A stretch of 64,000 nucleotides of DNA from Variovorax sp. CF079 (GTDB taxonomy: Bacteria > Pseudomonadota > Gammaproteobacteria > Burkholderiales > Burkholderiaceae_C): contig NZ_FMZU01000005.1 of NCBI RefSeq assembly GCF_900101545.1, positions 1 through 64,000 on the forward strand, given 5' to 3'. This document shows positions 51,005 through 59,840 of the stretch, one piece after another. Within the stretch, counting starts at the first letter, position 1, and the number at the start of each line of letters is the position of its first letter. Made by a program: the position numbers and the translations under genes. The notes under the pieces were generated by a model. It was not told the DNA's origin. It saw only the letters and a list, made by a program, of their open reading frames with translations, and did no database searches.

Positions 51005-51105
51005 AGGTTGCCGGCCGCCGCCGGGCCGCCCCAGGGCGGCCGGGCCTCCCCCTCGGGGGGTGGAGTTACACGAGCGCAGCGAGTGGAAAGCCGGGGGGCA
51101 AACAT
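51005..51105. repeat. G/C palindromic repeat between binding protein and permease genes
   Basis: The 108-base gap is filled by palindromes: GGCCGCC/GGCGGCC-type stems, a CCCCCTC/GAGGGGG stem and a CACTCGCTGCGCTCGTG near-palindrome. It loosely resembles the element that contains the 37-base hairpin at 21631 and 43865 but lacks its core. It may give a stable 3' end to the binding-protein message, raising its dose over the permeases. Confidence 0.5.
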
Positions 51106-51106
51106 T

Positions 51107-52222
51107 TCAGCCGATCGAGCCGACGACGCCTTCCACGAGGTAGTTCATCTTCTCGAGCTCGAGGTCGGTCTGCTTGAGCGCCTTGCCGGCGGGGATGACG
51201 ACCACGCCCTTGTTGTCCTTCAACCCGCCCTGGAAGATGTCGAAAGTCCCGGCGATCATCTTGGCCTTGATCTCGTCGGCGTTCTTCTTGGCCGCGTCGC
51301 TCACCATCGGTCCGTAGGTCGAGGTTTTCACGTAGCCCTCCTTCAAGCCGCCGCGCAGGAAGTTGGGATGCGGCTTGCCGGCCTGCGCCGCTTCGATGAT
51401 GGTCTTGTAGGCCGTGAGCCAGTTCCACTCGGCGCCGGTGAGGTAGGCGTTGGGCGCCAGCTTGGCCTGGCTCGCGTGGTAGCCGCAGACCATCTTGCCG
51501 CGCTTGGCCGCGGTCTCGACCACCACCTTGGGGCCGTCGACGTGCATCGTGAAGACATCGCAGCCCTGGTCGGCCAGGCTGTTGGTGGCCTCGGCTTCCT
51601 TGACGGCCATCGACCAGTCGCCGGTGAAGATCACGCTGCAGGTGATGCCGGGCTTGACCGAGCGCGCGCCCATGGTGAAGGCATTGATGTTGCGCAGCAC
51701 CTGCGGAATGGGCTTGGCCGCGACGAAGGCGATCTTGTTGCTCTTGGTCATGTGGCCGGCGATCACGCCGTTCAAGTACTGGCACTCGTCGATGTAGCCG
51801 AAGAAGCTGCCGGCGTTCTTCGGATGCTTGCCTTCGGACCAGAGGCCGCCGCAGTGCGAGAAGCGCACGTCGGGGTTCTTCGGTGCCACGGCCAGGATGT
51901 GCGGATCGAAGTAGCCGAAGGAGGTGGGGAACAGCAGCTTGGCGCCGTCCTGCGCGATCATGCCGGTCATGGTCTTCTGCACGGCCGCGGTCTCGGGCAC
52001 GTTCTCTTCTTCCACCAGCTTGATGCCGGGCATCTTCTTGAGCTCGGCCGCGGCCTGCGCATGCGCCTGGTTGTAGCCGTAGTCGTCGCGCGGGCCGACG
52101 TAGATCACGCCCACGGTCAGCGGCTTCTGCGCGCTCGCCAGCGCGCTCCAGCCGCCGAGCGTGGTGGCGGAGGCAAGTGCGGCGAGGGACTTGAGGGAAT
52201 CGCGGCGGTTGAACTGGCTCAT
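51107..52222 (-). CDS. BMP-family ABC substrate-binding protein
   Basis: 371 residues. The N-terminus (MSQFNRRDSLKSLAALASAT) has a twin arginine and a hydrophobic stretch to about residue 31, so Tat or Sec export is plausible. The mature part KPLTVGVIYVGPRDDYGYNQ and GYIDECQYLNGVIAGHMTK belong to the Bmp/Med family, whose members bind purine nucleosides, purines or related heterocycles. That suggests a planar nitrogen-rich ligand for this importer. Confidence 0.88.
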   Translation of the reverse strand: MSQFNRRDSLKSLAALASATTLGGWSALASAQKPLTVGVIYVGPRDDYGYNQAHAQAAAELKKMPGIKLVEEENVPETAAVQKTMTGMIAQDGAKLLFPTSFGYFDPHILAVAPKNPDVRFSHCGGLWSEGKHPKNAGSFFGYIDECQYLNGVIAGHMTKSNKIAFVAAKPIPQVLRNINAFTMGARSVKPGITCSVIFTGDWSMAVKEAEATNSLADQGCDVFTMHVDGPKVVVETAAKRGKMVCGYHASQAKLAPNAYLTGAEWNWLTAYKTIIEAAQAGKPHPNFLRGGLKEGYVKTSTYGPMVSDAAKKNADEIKAKMIAGTFDIFQGGLKDNKGVVVIPAGKALKQTDLELEKMNYLVEGVVGSIG

Positions 52223-52261
52223 GGTTGCTCCTGGAAGTAGGTGGGGACTGGGAGGGATTGA

Positions 52262-52642
52262 TCAGGCAAGCAGGCTCACGTGCGCGGCCACCACGCGCCA
52301 GCCCTGGTCGGTGCGCATCCAGGTCTGGCTCTGGCGTCCCGTCTTCGCGCTGCCTTCGCGGCGGAACTCGATGTTGGCGGTGGCGAAGTCGCGGCCATAG
52401 GTGGTGATCGCGGTGCGCAGCACGTCGCGTGCCAGGCCCTGCGAGGGCCGCGCGGCGCGGAAGGCCTGGATTTCTTCGTAGCCGTAGAGGTTCTCGGTCG
52501 CGCCGTAGCGCAGCGTGTGCGGGCTGTTCCAGAACAGTTCGTCGAGCACCTCGACCTTGTTGTGGACCAGCGCGTCTTCGTAGCGCGCGAAGGCGGTCGT
52601 CACTTCGGCCAGCACGTCGGGGAGGTTGATCTCGGGCGTCAT
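52262..52642 (-). CDS. AtzH/HpxZ-like protein (DUF3225)
   Basis: 126 residues with an NTF2-like fold. It matches the AtzH/HpxZ family: [40 protein letters not shown] and [19 protein letters not shown]. Members occur with cyanuric-acid genes (AtzH, reported as a dicarboxyurea decarboxylase) and with oxalurate genes (HpxZ). It lies 11 bases after atzE. Which reaction applies here is not settled by sequence. Confidence 0.85.
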   Translation of the reverse strand: MTPEINLPDVLAEVTTAFARYEDALVHNKVEVLDELFWNSPHTLRYGATENLYGYEEIQAFRAARPSQGLARDVLRTAITTYGRDFATANIEFRREGSAKTGRQSQTWMRTDQGWRVVAAHVSLLA

Positions 52643-52653
52643 CGTGTCGTTCT

Positions 52654-54081
52654 TCACGAGAGGGTGGCGACGGGCGACTGCACCACGCCGGCCGATTCGA
52701 GCGCGGCGGCCACGCGCAGCACCAGGTCTTCGCGCCAGGGCGCGGCGATCACCTGTACGCCGATCGGCAGGCTCGCATGTGCGCCCCACACCGGCACGGC
52801 GCACACCGGCAGGCCGATGCACGAGATGGGCTGGGTCAGCACGCCCATGTTGGGCCGCACCTGCGCGCGCTGGCCGTTGAGCTCGAACCATTCGGCGCCG
52901 ATGGGCGTGGCGGCGCAGGGCGTGGCCGCGGCGAGCAGGATGTCGAAGCGCTCGAAGACCCGCGCTGCCTGCTCGGCATAGAGGCGCCGCACGCGCTGCG
53001 CGCGCGCCACCCAGGCGGCCGGCAGCAGCGCGCCGGCCAGGAAACGGTCGCGCGAGAGCGGCTCGAAGTCCTGCGCGCGCGTGCGCAGATCGCTCAGGTG
53101 CAGCGCTGCGCCTTCCGAGTTGGTGATCAGGAAAGCGGCGGCGCGCCCGGCCTCGACCATCGGCAGCTCGACGGTGCGGCTCGCGCCCAGTGCCTGGGCC
53201 ACGGCGTCGACCGCGGCGAGCGCCTCGGGCTGTGCGCGCTGCCGGAACCAGCCGCCGAGCACACCGACGCGCAGGCCCTGCACGCCGCGCGACAGCAGGT
53301 TGGCGACCGGCTCCACGGCGCGCTGGGCGCAGCCGGGGTCGCGCGGCGCCAGTCGTTCCGGTCCCTGCATGGCGTCGTAGGCCAGTGCCAGGTCGCGCAC
53401 CGAACGTGCAAAGGGCCCGAGGTGGTCCAGGCTCGAGACGAAGGGATAGCTGCCGGTGCGCGGCAGCCGGCCGAATGTGGGCTTGAGCCCGAACACGCCG
53501 TTGAGCGAAGCGGGCACGCGGATCGAGCCGTTGGTGTCGGAGCCGAGCGCGAGCGCCACCTGGCCGGCGGCCACCGCGGCGCCGGAGCCGCCAGAGGAGC
53601 CGCCGGCGATGCGGTCGAGGTCATGCGGGTTGTGGGTCGCGCCGACATGGCTGTTCTCGGTCGTGAAGCCGTAGGCGTACTCGTCCATGTTGAGCGCGCC
53701 GACCAGCACCGCGCCGGCGCTTTCGAGGCGGCGCACCAGCGTCGCGTCGCTGCGAGCGGGCATGCGGTCGCGCTCGATCTTCGAGCCGGCCAGTGTCGGC
53801 AGGCCGGCGACGTCGAACAGGTTCTTGACCGCGAACGGCACGCCGAGCAGCGGCAGCTCGCGCGTGCGCACGCCGTGCGCGGAGGCCAGCGAGGCATCGA
53901 CCTGGCCGGCGCGGCGCAGCGCGCGCTCGCGGACCACCTCGGTGAAGGCGTTGACGCGGCCATCGGTCGCGGCGATGCGGTCCAGGCTGGCCTGCGCCAG
54001 CGCGACCGCGCTCACCGCGCCCGAGCGCACCGCCTGCGCCATCACGGCGGCATCCTGCAGCAGCAGGGCGGCGGGTGTCAT
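52654..54081 (-). CDS. atzE: AtzE-like amidase (1-carboxybiuret hydrolase family)
   Basis: 475 residues of the amidase-signature family. Lys86 in FAVKNLFD, cis-Ser in GGSSGG (162/163) and nucleophile Ser186 in [11 protein letters not shown]. The family pattern and neighbours AtzG and AtzH make this AtzE or its oxalurate-pathway relative HpxY. AtzE removes ammonia from 1-carboxybiuret and needs AtzG for stability. Its start overlaps the atzG-like stop by four bases, fitting a two-subunit complex. Confidence 0.85.
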   Translation of the reverse strand: MTPAALLLQDAAVMAQAVRSGAVSAVALAQASLDRIAATDGRVNAFTEVVRERALRRAGQVDASLASAHGVRTRELPLLGVPFAVKNLFDVAGLPTLAGSKIERDRMPARSDATLVRRLESAGAVLVGALNMDEYAYGFTTENSHVGATHNPHDLDRIAGGSSGGSGAAVAAGQVALALGSDTNGSIRVPASLNGVFGLKPTFGRLPRTGSYPFVSSLDHLGPFARSVRDLALAYDAMQGPERLAPRDPGCAQRAVEPVANLLSRGVQGLRVGVLGGWFRQRAQPEALAAVDAVAQALGASRTVELPMVEAGRAAAFLITNSEGAALHLSDLRTRAQDFEPLSRDRFLAGALLPAAWVARAQRVRRLYAEQAARVFERFDILLAAATPCAATPIGAEWFELNGQRAQVRPNMGVLTQPISCIGLPVCAVPVWGAHASLPIGVQVIAAPWREDLVLRVAAALESAGVVQSPVATLS

Positions 54082-54284
54082 GCGCCGGGCTCCGGGGGTA
54101 CGACCGGCGAGAAGTGGACGGCCGGTTCTGCGTGCGGGTCCAGCGGCACGGCCTCCACCACCTCCGCGAATTCGCCCGCGAGCGCGAAGTAGCGCAGCAC
54201 GCCGGCGCGATGGTCGGGCCGCAGCTTCAGATCGAGCGCGGCCGCCGCGGCATCGACGTAAGCCTCGATCTGCCTGGGTGTCAT
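54078..54284 (-). CDS. atzG: AtzG-like small subunit (DUF4089)
   Basis: 68 residues. MTPRQIEAYVDAAAAALDLK followed by an extended Pro/Glu-rich C-terminus (LDPHAEPAVHFSPVVPPEPG) fits the AtzG/DUF4089 family, a GatC-like partner that wraps AtzE-type amidases. It overlaps atzE downstream and the ATPase gene upstream by four bases each. It is easily missed because a longer reading in the same frame runs through it. Confidence 0.82.
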   Translation of the reverse strand: MTPRQIEAYVDAAAAALDLKLRPDHRAGVLRYFALAGEFAEVVEAVPLDPHAEPAVHFSPVVPPEPGA

Positions 54285-55114
54285 CGTCTCACCTCGCGTT
54301 GGAAGATCTCGAGGCTCAGCTTCTTGGTGCTGATGAAACTCGGCGCGCTCAGCGTCTCCAGCGTGCGCGGGCGCGCATCGGCGTAGTCGAGGATCTCGGC
54401 CACCCGGGTCGGCCGCTTGGTGAGCAGCAGCACCTGGTCGGCCAGGTACACCGCCTCTTCCAGGTCGTGCGAGACCAGCAGCATCGTGGTGCCGGTTTGC
54501 ATGAAGACTTCCTGCAGTTTCTCGCGGATGAAGAGCGTCATCTCGAAGTCGAGCGCGGAGAAGGGCTCGTCGAGGAACAGCACCTCGGGATTCGGTGCCA
54601 GCGCGCGCATGATCGAGGCCGTCTGCTGCTGGCCGCCCGAGAGCTCGTACGGATAGCGGTGCAGATCGAACTTGACGTCGAAGGAAGCGACCAGTTCCGC
54701 CATGCGCCGGTCGACCTCGGCCTTGGAGCGGCCTTCGAGCTTGAGCGGGTAGGCGATGTTGTCGATGGTGCGCATCCAGGGGAACATCGCTTCGCGGTAG
54801 TTCTGGAACACGTAGCCGATCTTGGTGTCTTTCAGCGACTTGCCGTCGAACAGGATCTCGCCCGAGTCGATCGGAATCAGCCCCGCGATCATGTTGATCA
54901 GGGTCGACTTGCCGCAGCCGTTGGGCCCGAAGACCGAGACGATCCGGTTCTTCGGAATGTCGAGGTCGAAGTTCTCGTACAGCGGCCAGCCTGCGAAGTA
55001 CTTGGTGAGGCCGCGGATCGTGATGTGTGTGCCGGCCGGGCCGGGCGCGAAGACGGGCTTCGGCACATCGGCATACACCGGGCCGTTGATGACGGTGTCG
55101 GTGGCAGCTCTCAT
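54281..55114 (-). CDS. NitT/TauT-type ABC importer ATPase
   Basis: 277 residues. Walker A GPNGCGKST, a Q-loop in YVFQNYREAMFPW, signature LSGGQQQTASIMRAL, Walker B VLFLDEPFSALD and H-loop VSHD. The FQNYREAMFPWM region is typical of the nitrate/sulfonate/taurine group. There is no TOBE domain. It overlaps its permease gene upstream by four bases. Confidence 0.9.
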   Translation of the reverse strand: MRAATDTVINGPVYADVPKPVFAPGPAGTHITIRGLTKYFAGWPLYENFDLDIPKNRIVSVFGPNGCGKSTLINMIAGLIPIDSGEILFDGKSLKDTKIGYVFQNYREAMFPWMRTIDNIAYPLKLEGRSKAEVDRRMAELVASFDVKFDLHRYPYELSGGQQQTASIMRALAPNPEVLFLDEPFSALDFEMTLFIREKLQEVFMQTGTTMLLVSHDLEEAVYLADQVLLLTKRPTRVAEILDYADARPRTLETLSAPSFISTKKLSLEIFQREVRR

Positions 55115-55941
55115 CTTCCGCTCCAGTGCACGATGCGGCGTTCTGCGAGCAGGAAGAGGATGTTGAGCGCATAGCCCAGCGCGCCCGCCGCGAGGATCGC
55201 CGCGTACATGCTCTTGACGTTGAGCACCTGCTGCGCATCGATGATGCGGTGGCCCAGGCCGTTGTCGGAACCGATGAACATCTCGGCCACGATCACGATC
55301 ACCAACGCCATCGAGACTGCCGAGCGCAGGCCGACGAAAGAAGGCTGCAGGCTCTCCCACACCAGCACGTCCTTGAAGATCTGCCAGCGCGAGGCGCCCA
55401 TCACGCGCGCTGCCATCACGCGCTGCTTGCGCGCGTTGATCACGCCGTAGGCGCTGTTGAACACCACGATCAGCAGCGCGCCGAAGGCCGCGATGGCCAC
55501 CTTGTTGACGTCGGACACGCCGAAAATCAGGAGGAACAGCGGGATCAGCGCCGACGACGGCGTGGAGCGGAAGAAGTCGATCAGGAACTCGACGCTGCGA
55601 TAGGCCTTCTCGTTGCTGCCGAGCAAGACGCCCAGCGGCACGCCGATGGCCGCCGCGATCAGGAAGGCCTGCAGCGTGCGCCAGACCGTGACCGCGAAAT
55701 CCATCAGCAGCGGGCCGCCCGCCAGGCCGGTGACCAGCGCCGCGATGGTGTCGGCCGGCGTCGGCAGCAGGATCGGCTTGATGAAGCCGAGCCGCACCAC
55801 CAGGTCCCAGAGGATGAACAGCACGATGGGGCCGATGGCGGGTAGCCACTTGCTCCATGACGACTTCTTCGGCGCGGCAGCGGCCGCGGCGCCGGCGGTC
55901 CATGGCGTGGCAGCCGCGGGGCTGGTGCTCGTGGTGGCCAT
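55111..55941 (-). CDS. NitT/TauT-type ABC permease
   Basis: 276 residues. After an Ala/Pro-rich N-terminal tail of about 35 residues there are six helices, with the TauC/SsuC pattern FFRSTPSSALIPLFLLIFG and the EAA-like loop ARVMGASRWQIFKDVLVWES. It ends LLAERRIVHWSGR. It starts two bases after the binding-protein stop. Confidence 0.9.
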   Translation of the reverse strand: MATTSTSPAAATPWTAGAAAAAAPKKSSWSKWLPAIGPIVLFILWDLVVRLGFIKPILLPTPADTIAALVTGLAGGPLLMDFAVTVWRTLQAFLIAAAIGVPLGVLLGSNEKAYRSVEFLIDFFRSTPSSALIPLFLLIFGVSDVNKVAIAAFGALLIVVFNSAYGVINARKQRVMAARVMGASRWQIFKDVLVWESLQPSFVGLRSAVSMALVIVIVAEMFIGSDNGLGHRIIDAQQVLNVKSMYAAILAAGALGYALNILFLLAERRIVHWSGR

Positions 55942-55943
55942 GA

Positions 55944-56945
55944 TCAGCCCTTGTAGAGCAAGCCGTCCACCGGCACCTTCTTCTCGAAGATGCCTTTCTC
56001 GGTGAACAGGTCGTAGAACTTCTGGAAGTAGGCGACGTCGCTGGGCTTGAACTCGTTGTAGAGCATGTACGAAGCCAGCGGCACCTCGGCCGTGAGCGCA
56101 CCCTCGATCGCGGTGTAGCCCTTCATGTGTTGCCGCGCGTCCCCGGGCTTGGTGCGCACCAGCTCGACGCCGCGCGCGTAGGCGGCGATGAATTTCTTTG
56201 CCGCTTCGGGATTCTTCTTGATGAATTCGGTGGTCAGGCTGGCGGCGCCGCCATGCCACGGCGCCATCGGGTCGCCGAGGATGTACTTGGCGACAACGCC
56301 GGCCTCGATCACGCGCGTGGTGCCGTTCATGCGGCCGACCGTGCCCGTGGGCTCCAGTGTGTAGCAGGCATCGACTTGGCCTGCGACCAGCGATGCGACG
56401 TGCTGGCCGATCGGCAGTTCGGAGACCATCGCGCCGGTGGCGCCGGCGCGCTCCAGCATCGTCTTGCACAAGGTCATGTTCTGGATGCCGGGACCGGAGG
56501 CGACCTTCTTGCCCTTGAGCTCGGCCATGGTCTTGATCGGGCTGTCCTTGGCGACGATGAACTCGTCGAGCACGAACTTGGCGTTGCTCGGGTTGGTGCA
56601 GAAGATCTTGAACAGGCCGGGCTGCGCGATCTCGCCGATGGCGAGGTTGGCCGAGCCGGTGCCGTTGGAGCTGCCGTCGGAGCGGCCGGAGAGCATCGCT
56701 TCCATCACCTGCTGCGCGCCGGCGAACTTGAGCGGCTCGACCTCGAGGCCGGCTTCCTTGAAGTAGCCGCGATCGATGGCCGCGAAGAAGGGCAGCCCCG
56801 CCGCCACCGGCCAATAGCCGATGCGGATCTTCGGCGCGGCCTGGGCCAGCACCAGCGAGGGCGCGGCGAGCGCGGCGATGCCCGCGGCGCCGGCTTGCAG
56901 CACACGTCGTCGCGACGCGGCGGGTATCGAGTTGACGATGCTCAT
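55944..56945 (-). CDS. NitT/TauT-type ABC substrate-binding protein
   Basis: 333 residues. The signal region (ASRRRVLQAGAAGIAALAAP) has adjacent arginines, compatible with Tat export. The mature part PKIRIGYWPVAAGLPFFAAI followed by DRGYFKEAGLEVEPLKFAGA is the SsuA/TauA (NMT1-like) fold. Relatives bind sulfonates, nitrate, hydroxymethylpyrimidine or urea-like compounds. The start overlaps the atzF stop by four bases, tying this importer to allophanate metabolism. Confidence 0.88.
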   Translation of the reverse strand: MSIVNSIPAASRRRVLQAGAAGIAALAAPSLVLAQAAPKIRIGYWPVAAGLPFFAAIDRGYFKEAGLEVEPLKFAGAQQVMEAMLSGRSDGSSNGTGSANLAIGEIAQPGLFKIFCTNPSNAKFVLDEFIVAKDSPIKTMAELKGKKVASGPGIQNMTLCKTMLERAGATGAMVSELPIGQHVASLVAGQVDACYTLEPTGTVGRMNGTTRVIEAGVVAKYILGDPMAPWHGGAASLTTEFIKKNPEAAKKFIAAYARGVELVRTKPGDARQHMKGYTAIEGALTAEVPLASYMLYNEFKPSDVAYFQKFYDLFTEKGIFEKKVPVDGLLYKG

Positions 56946-58675
56946 GGAACACTCCTTGTCGTTGCCTTGCGGGACTCGATGTAGCGGCGCCAGCCGCCCA
57001 GATGCGTGATGTCTTCGGCGCCTTCGAGCGCCAGCCCTTCGCAGAGAAAGCCTTGCACGCTGCTGCCGTCGGCCAGCGCCAGGGTGCCGATGCCGAGCGG
57101 CGCCGGAATCAGCGACACGAAGGAGCCGTAGTGCGCGAGCGGCATCTGCCACACCTCGACCGCGATCGCCGCACCTTTCGTGCCCGGCACGCGCACCAGT
57201 CCGGGCTTGGGCGGCACCGTGCCGGGCAAGGCGTAGAGGCGGTAGTGCGGCGCGGTCGCCGTCTGCGCCACGAGCGTGGCGCCGCGCTCCGTCAGCTGGC
57301 CGTTCAGCGGCATGCCCGACAGGTGTGCGCCGACCACCGCGAGCCTGACCATAGGCTCGGCCGCGATCAGCGGCAGCGCCTCGGGCGCGGGCAGCGGTGC
57401 ACCGGTCGCGCCCAGCGGCACGCCGGTGGCGTGGTGGAAGCGCTGGCCCAGTTCGGCCAGCTGGAAGTCGCTGCCCGAGCGTCCGATCAGTGTGATGCCG
57501 AAGGGCAGGCCGTCCTCGCGCAGGCTGCTCGGCACCGAGATCGCCGCATAGTCGAGCAAGTTCACGAAGTTGGTGTATTCACCCAGGTTGCGGTTGAGCG
57601 CCACCGGCGCGGCCTGCATCGCGTCGGTCGTGTAGTGCGCGGGCGCGGTGGGCACCAGCAGCACGTCGATGTCGCGCCACATCGCGGCCGCGCGCTGGCC
57701 GAGTGCGTGCAGCTTCGCGCGCGCATCGACGAAGTCGGCCGCGCTGTAGCGCCGGCCCGCGGCCAGGATGCCGCGCACCGGCTCGATCACTTCGCTTTCA
57801 TGCGCGTCGAAGAAGCCGCGGACGGCGGCATAGCGCTCGGCGACCAGCGCGCTGTCGTAGAGCAGCGCGGCGGCTTCGGCCAGCGGCGCGTAGTCGATCG
57901 CCACCGGCGTGCCGCCCAGGGCCTGCATCTGCGCGACGGCGCGTTCGAAGGCGACCGCCGACAGCGCATCGCCGAAGAAGCGCGGCGCCGAGGGCAGGCC
58001 GAAGCGGAAGCCCGCGGGCAAGGGTTCGGCGGCGAGCTTCAACTCGCGCGAATAGGGATCTTCGGCATCGAAGCCCATCGCCGCCTGCAGCACGCGCGCG
58101 GCCAGGCCCACGGTCCTTGCGAAGATCGACACGCAATCGACGCTCTGCGCCGCCGGTACCACACCGCGCGCGCTGATCAGGCCGCGCGAGGGCTTGATGC
58201 CGACGATGTTGTTGAGCCCGGCCGGCACCCGGCCCGAGCCCGCGGTGTCGGTGCCCAGGGCGAAGTCGACCTGGCCGGTGGCGACCACGTAGGCCGAGCC
58301 GGAGCTCGAGCCGCCCGACACGTAGCGCGCATCGAAGCTGTTGGGCACGGCGCCATAGGGCGAACGGGTGCCGTTCAGGCCGCAGGCGAACTGGTCGAGA
58401 TTGGTCTTGCCGGCGAGGCTTGCACCGGCATCGAGCAGCCGCTGCACCACATGCGCGTGGGTGGCCGGCGTATAGGCGAAGGCAGGACAGGCCGCCGTGG
58501 TCGGCATGCCGGCAGCGTCGATGTTGTCCTTGGCGGCGAAGCTGAGGCCGGTGAGCGGCCCCTCGGCCGCGCCGGACAACGGCGGGTCGAGCCGCGCGAT
58601 CCATGCCTGCGCGGCCCCTCCGTTCACTTGGTCTGACACCTCGCCGCGAAGCGAGGCCTTTTCATGCACCATCAT
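56942..58675 (-). CDS. atzF: Allophanate hydrolase
   Basis: 577 residues. The amidase-signature domain covers residues 1-450: Lys49 (SFAAKDNIDAAGMPTT), Ser in GGSSSGS (123-125) and nucleophile Ser147 in GTDTAGSGRVP. The C-terminal domain of about 115 residues (VGAHLSGMPLNGQLTERGAT to YIESR) is the one found in AtzF and TrzF that completes decarboxylation. It splits allophanate into ammonia and CO2. ATG 58675 has AGGA six bases upstream. First gene of the urea-derivative block. Confidence 0.93.
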   Translation of the reverse strand: MMVHEKASLRGEVSDQVNGGAAQAWIARLDPPLSGAAEGPLTGLSFAAKDNIDAAGMPTTAACPAFAYTPATHAHVVQRLLDAGASLAGKTNLDQFACGLNGTRSPYGAVPNSFDARYVSGGSSSGSAYVVATGQVDFALGTDTAGSGRVPAGLNNIVGIKPSRGLISARGVVPAAQSVDCVSIFARTVGLAARVLQAAMGFDAEDPYSRELKLAAEPLPAGFRFGLPSAPRFFGDALSAVAFERAVAQMQALGGTPVAIDYAPLAEAAALLYDSALVAERYAAVRGFFDAHESEVIEPVRGILAAGRRYSAADFVDARAKLHALGQRAAAMWRDIDVLLVPTAPAHYTTDAMQAAPVALNRNLGEYTNFVNLLDYAAISVPSSLREDGLPFGITLIGRSGSDFQLAELGQRFHHATGVPLGATGAPLPAPEALPLIAAEPMVRLAVVGAHLSGMPLNGQLTERGATLVAQTATAPHYRLYALPGTVPPKPGLVRVPGTKGAAIAVEVWQMPLAHYGSFVSLIPAPLGIGTLALADGSSVQGFLCEGLALEGAEDITHLGGWRRYIESRKATTRSVP

Positions 58676-58756
58676 CAAGCATCCTGTCTTGTGTACAAGA
58701 CGAGATGCAAATGGCGTGCCAGCGGAATGCGGCGCAAGGCCGCTGTCCTGGTTGGG

Positions 58757-59128
58757 CTAGCGCTTGTGCTCGCGGTACAGCACCATGCCCGCGTGGTAGA
58801 GCACGCCGTCACGGAACTCGCCGTCGGCGGTGAAGCCGGTGTCGTCCACGTAGTCGATGTGATCGCCGGCGAGCACATAGCGGCCCTGATAGGCGCTCTT
58901 GCGATTGCCGCGCGCCTCGTCGTAGCGTCCGCCGGGCAGGAGCTCGTGGCGGATGTAGCCGTCCTTGGTCACCCACATGCCGGCGTAGGCGTTCTGGTCG
59001 TTCGATCGGTTGTCGGTGGTCGTCATTGCCTTGGGTCCTTGAATCGAGTCGGGGGCGCGTTGCGCGTCGGCGGGCGGCGCCGTCATGACGCCCATGGCGA
59101 GGCCGAGCAGAAGCAGATGGCTGTGCAT
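58757..59128 (-). CDS. Atu4866-family secreted protein
   Basis: 123 residues. A signal peptide (MHSHLLLLGLAMGVMTAPPA, cut near DAQ) precedes a small beta-rich domain: AYAGMWVTKDGYIRHELLPG, RYDEARGNRKSAYQGRYVLA and DHIDYVDDTGFTADGEFRDG. This matches the Agrobacterium Atu4866 family, which has a known fold but no assigned role. It is close to the truncated SDR gene (14 bases), an association often seen in this family. The start 59128 has an AAAGGAG-like site. Confidence 0.82.
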   Translation of the reverse strand: MHSHLLLLGLAMGVMTAPPADAQRAPDSIQGPKAMTTTDNRSNDQNAYAGMWVTKDGYIRHELLPGGRYDEARGNRKSAYQGRYVLAGDHIDYVDDTGFTADGEFRDGVLYHAGMVLYREHKR

Positions 59129-59142
59129 GGTCGGGCTCCTTT

Positions 59143-59733
59143 TCAGTGGGGGCTCGCCGTCGGGCGCGCGATGATTTCGCTGGCGTCCACGTCCTCCGGC
59201 TGCTCGATCGCAAAGGCGATGGCGCGCGCGATGGCCGTGGGCGACTCGGTCAGGCCCGGCGAGATCACGGTGACGCGGATGTCGCCGCCCGCCTCCTGGC
59301 GCAGCCGTTCGGAGATCGCGTGCACCGCGAACCTGGAGGCGCAATAGACGAACTGCCCGCAGCCCTGCGCGCGCATGCGCGGCAGGCCGGCGGCGATGCC
59401 GTGCAGCACACCGCGCACGTTGACGTCGAGCATGCGGTCCCACTCGTCGACCTTGAGTCCGGCGTTGTTGACGATCACGTCGACGCGGCCGAAAGCCTCG
59501 GTCGCCTCGTCGATGAAACACTGCATGCTGGCGCGCCGCGTGACGTCGAGCGCCTGGTAGCGCGCCGAACCGCCGGCTTCGACGATCTCATTGGCGAGCG
59601 CATTCAGCCGGCCGATGCGGCGGGCCCCGAGCAGCACGCGCGCGCCGCGCTGTGCCAGGAGCCTGGCGGTGGCTTCGCCGATGCCGCTGCTCGCGCCGGT
59701 GATGGCGACGACTTTTCCTTCGATTCCTGACAT
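59143..59733 (-). pseudogene. Degenerate short-chain dehydrogenase
   Basis: 196 residues, about 50 short of the usual SDR. The cofactor motif TGASSGIG and NNAG are intact, but the chain skips from NNAG straight to LKVDEWDRM, then from RMRAQGCGQF to VYCASRFAV (losing the catalytic Ser segment, with YxxxK changed to YxxxR), and from SPGLTES to PTAIARAIAF. Three in-frame losses leave the frame open. It may bind nucleotide but is unlikely to reduce a substrate. It lies beside the Atu4866-family gene. Confidence 0.6.
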
Positions 59734-59840
59734 GTTGCGTTCCTTGGCTGCGGGGGAGTGGAACGAAGTCTAGGAACGAGGGAGCATGAGGCGGTAGCCG
59801 ATTCGCCCGCGCTTCTTGCCTGATCCTGCAAGGCGCAGCT

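Noticed and set aside
47281-58675. Complete cyanuric-acid (atzDEF) degradation operon
   Set aside because: No AtzD/TrzD-like ring-opening amidohydrolase is found in the window, so the substrate cannot be called cyanuric acid.
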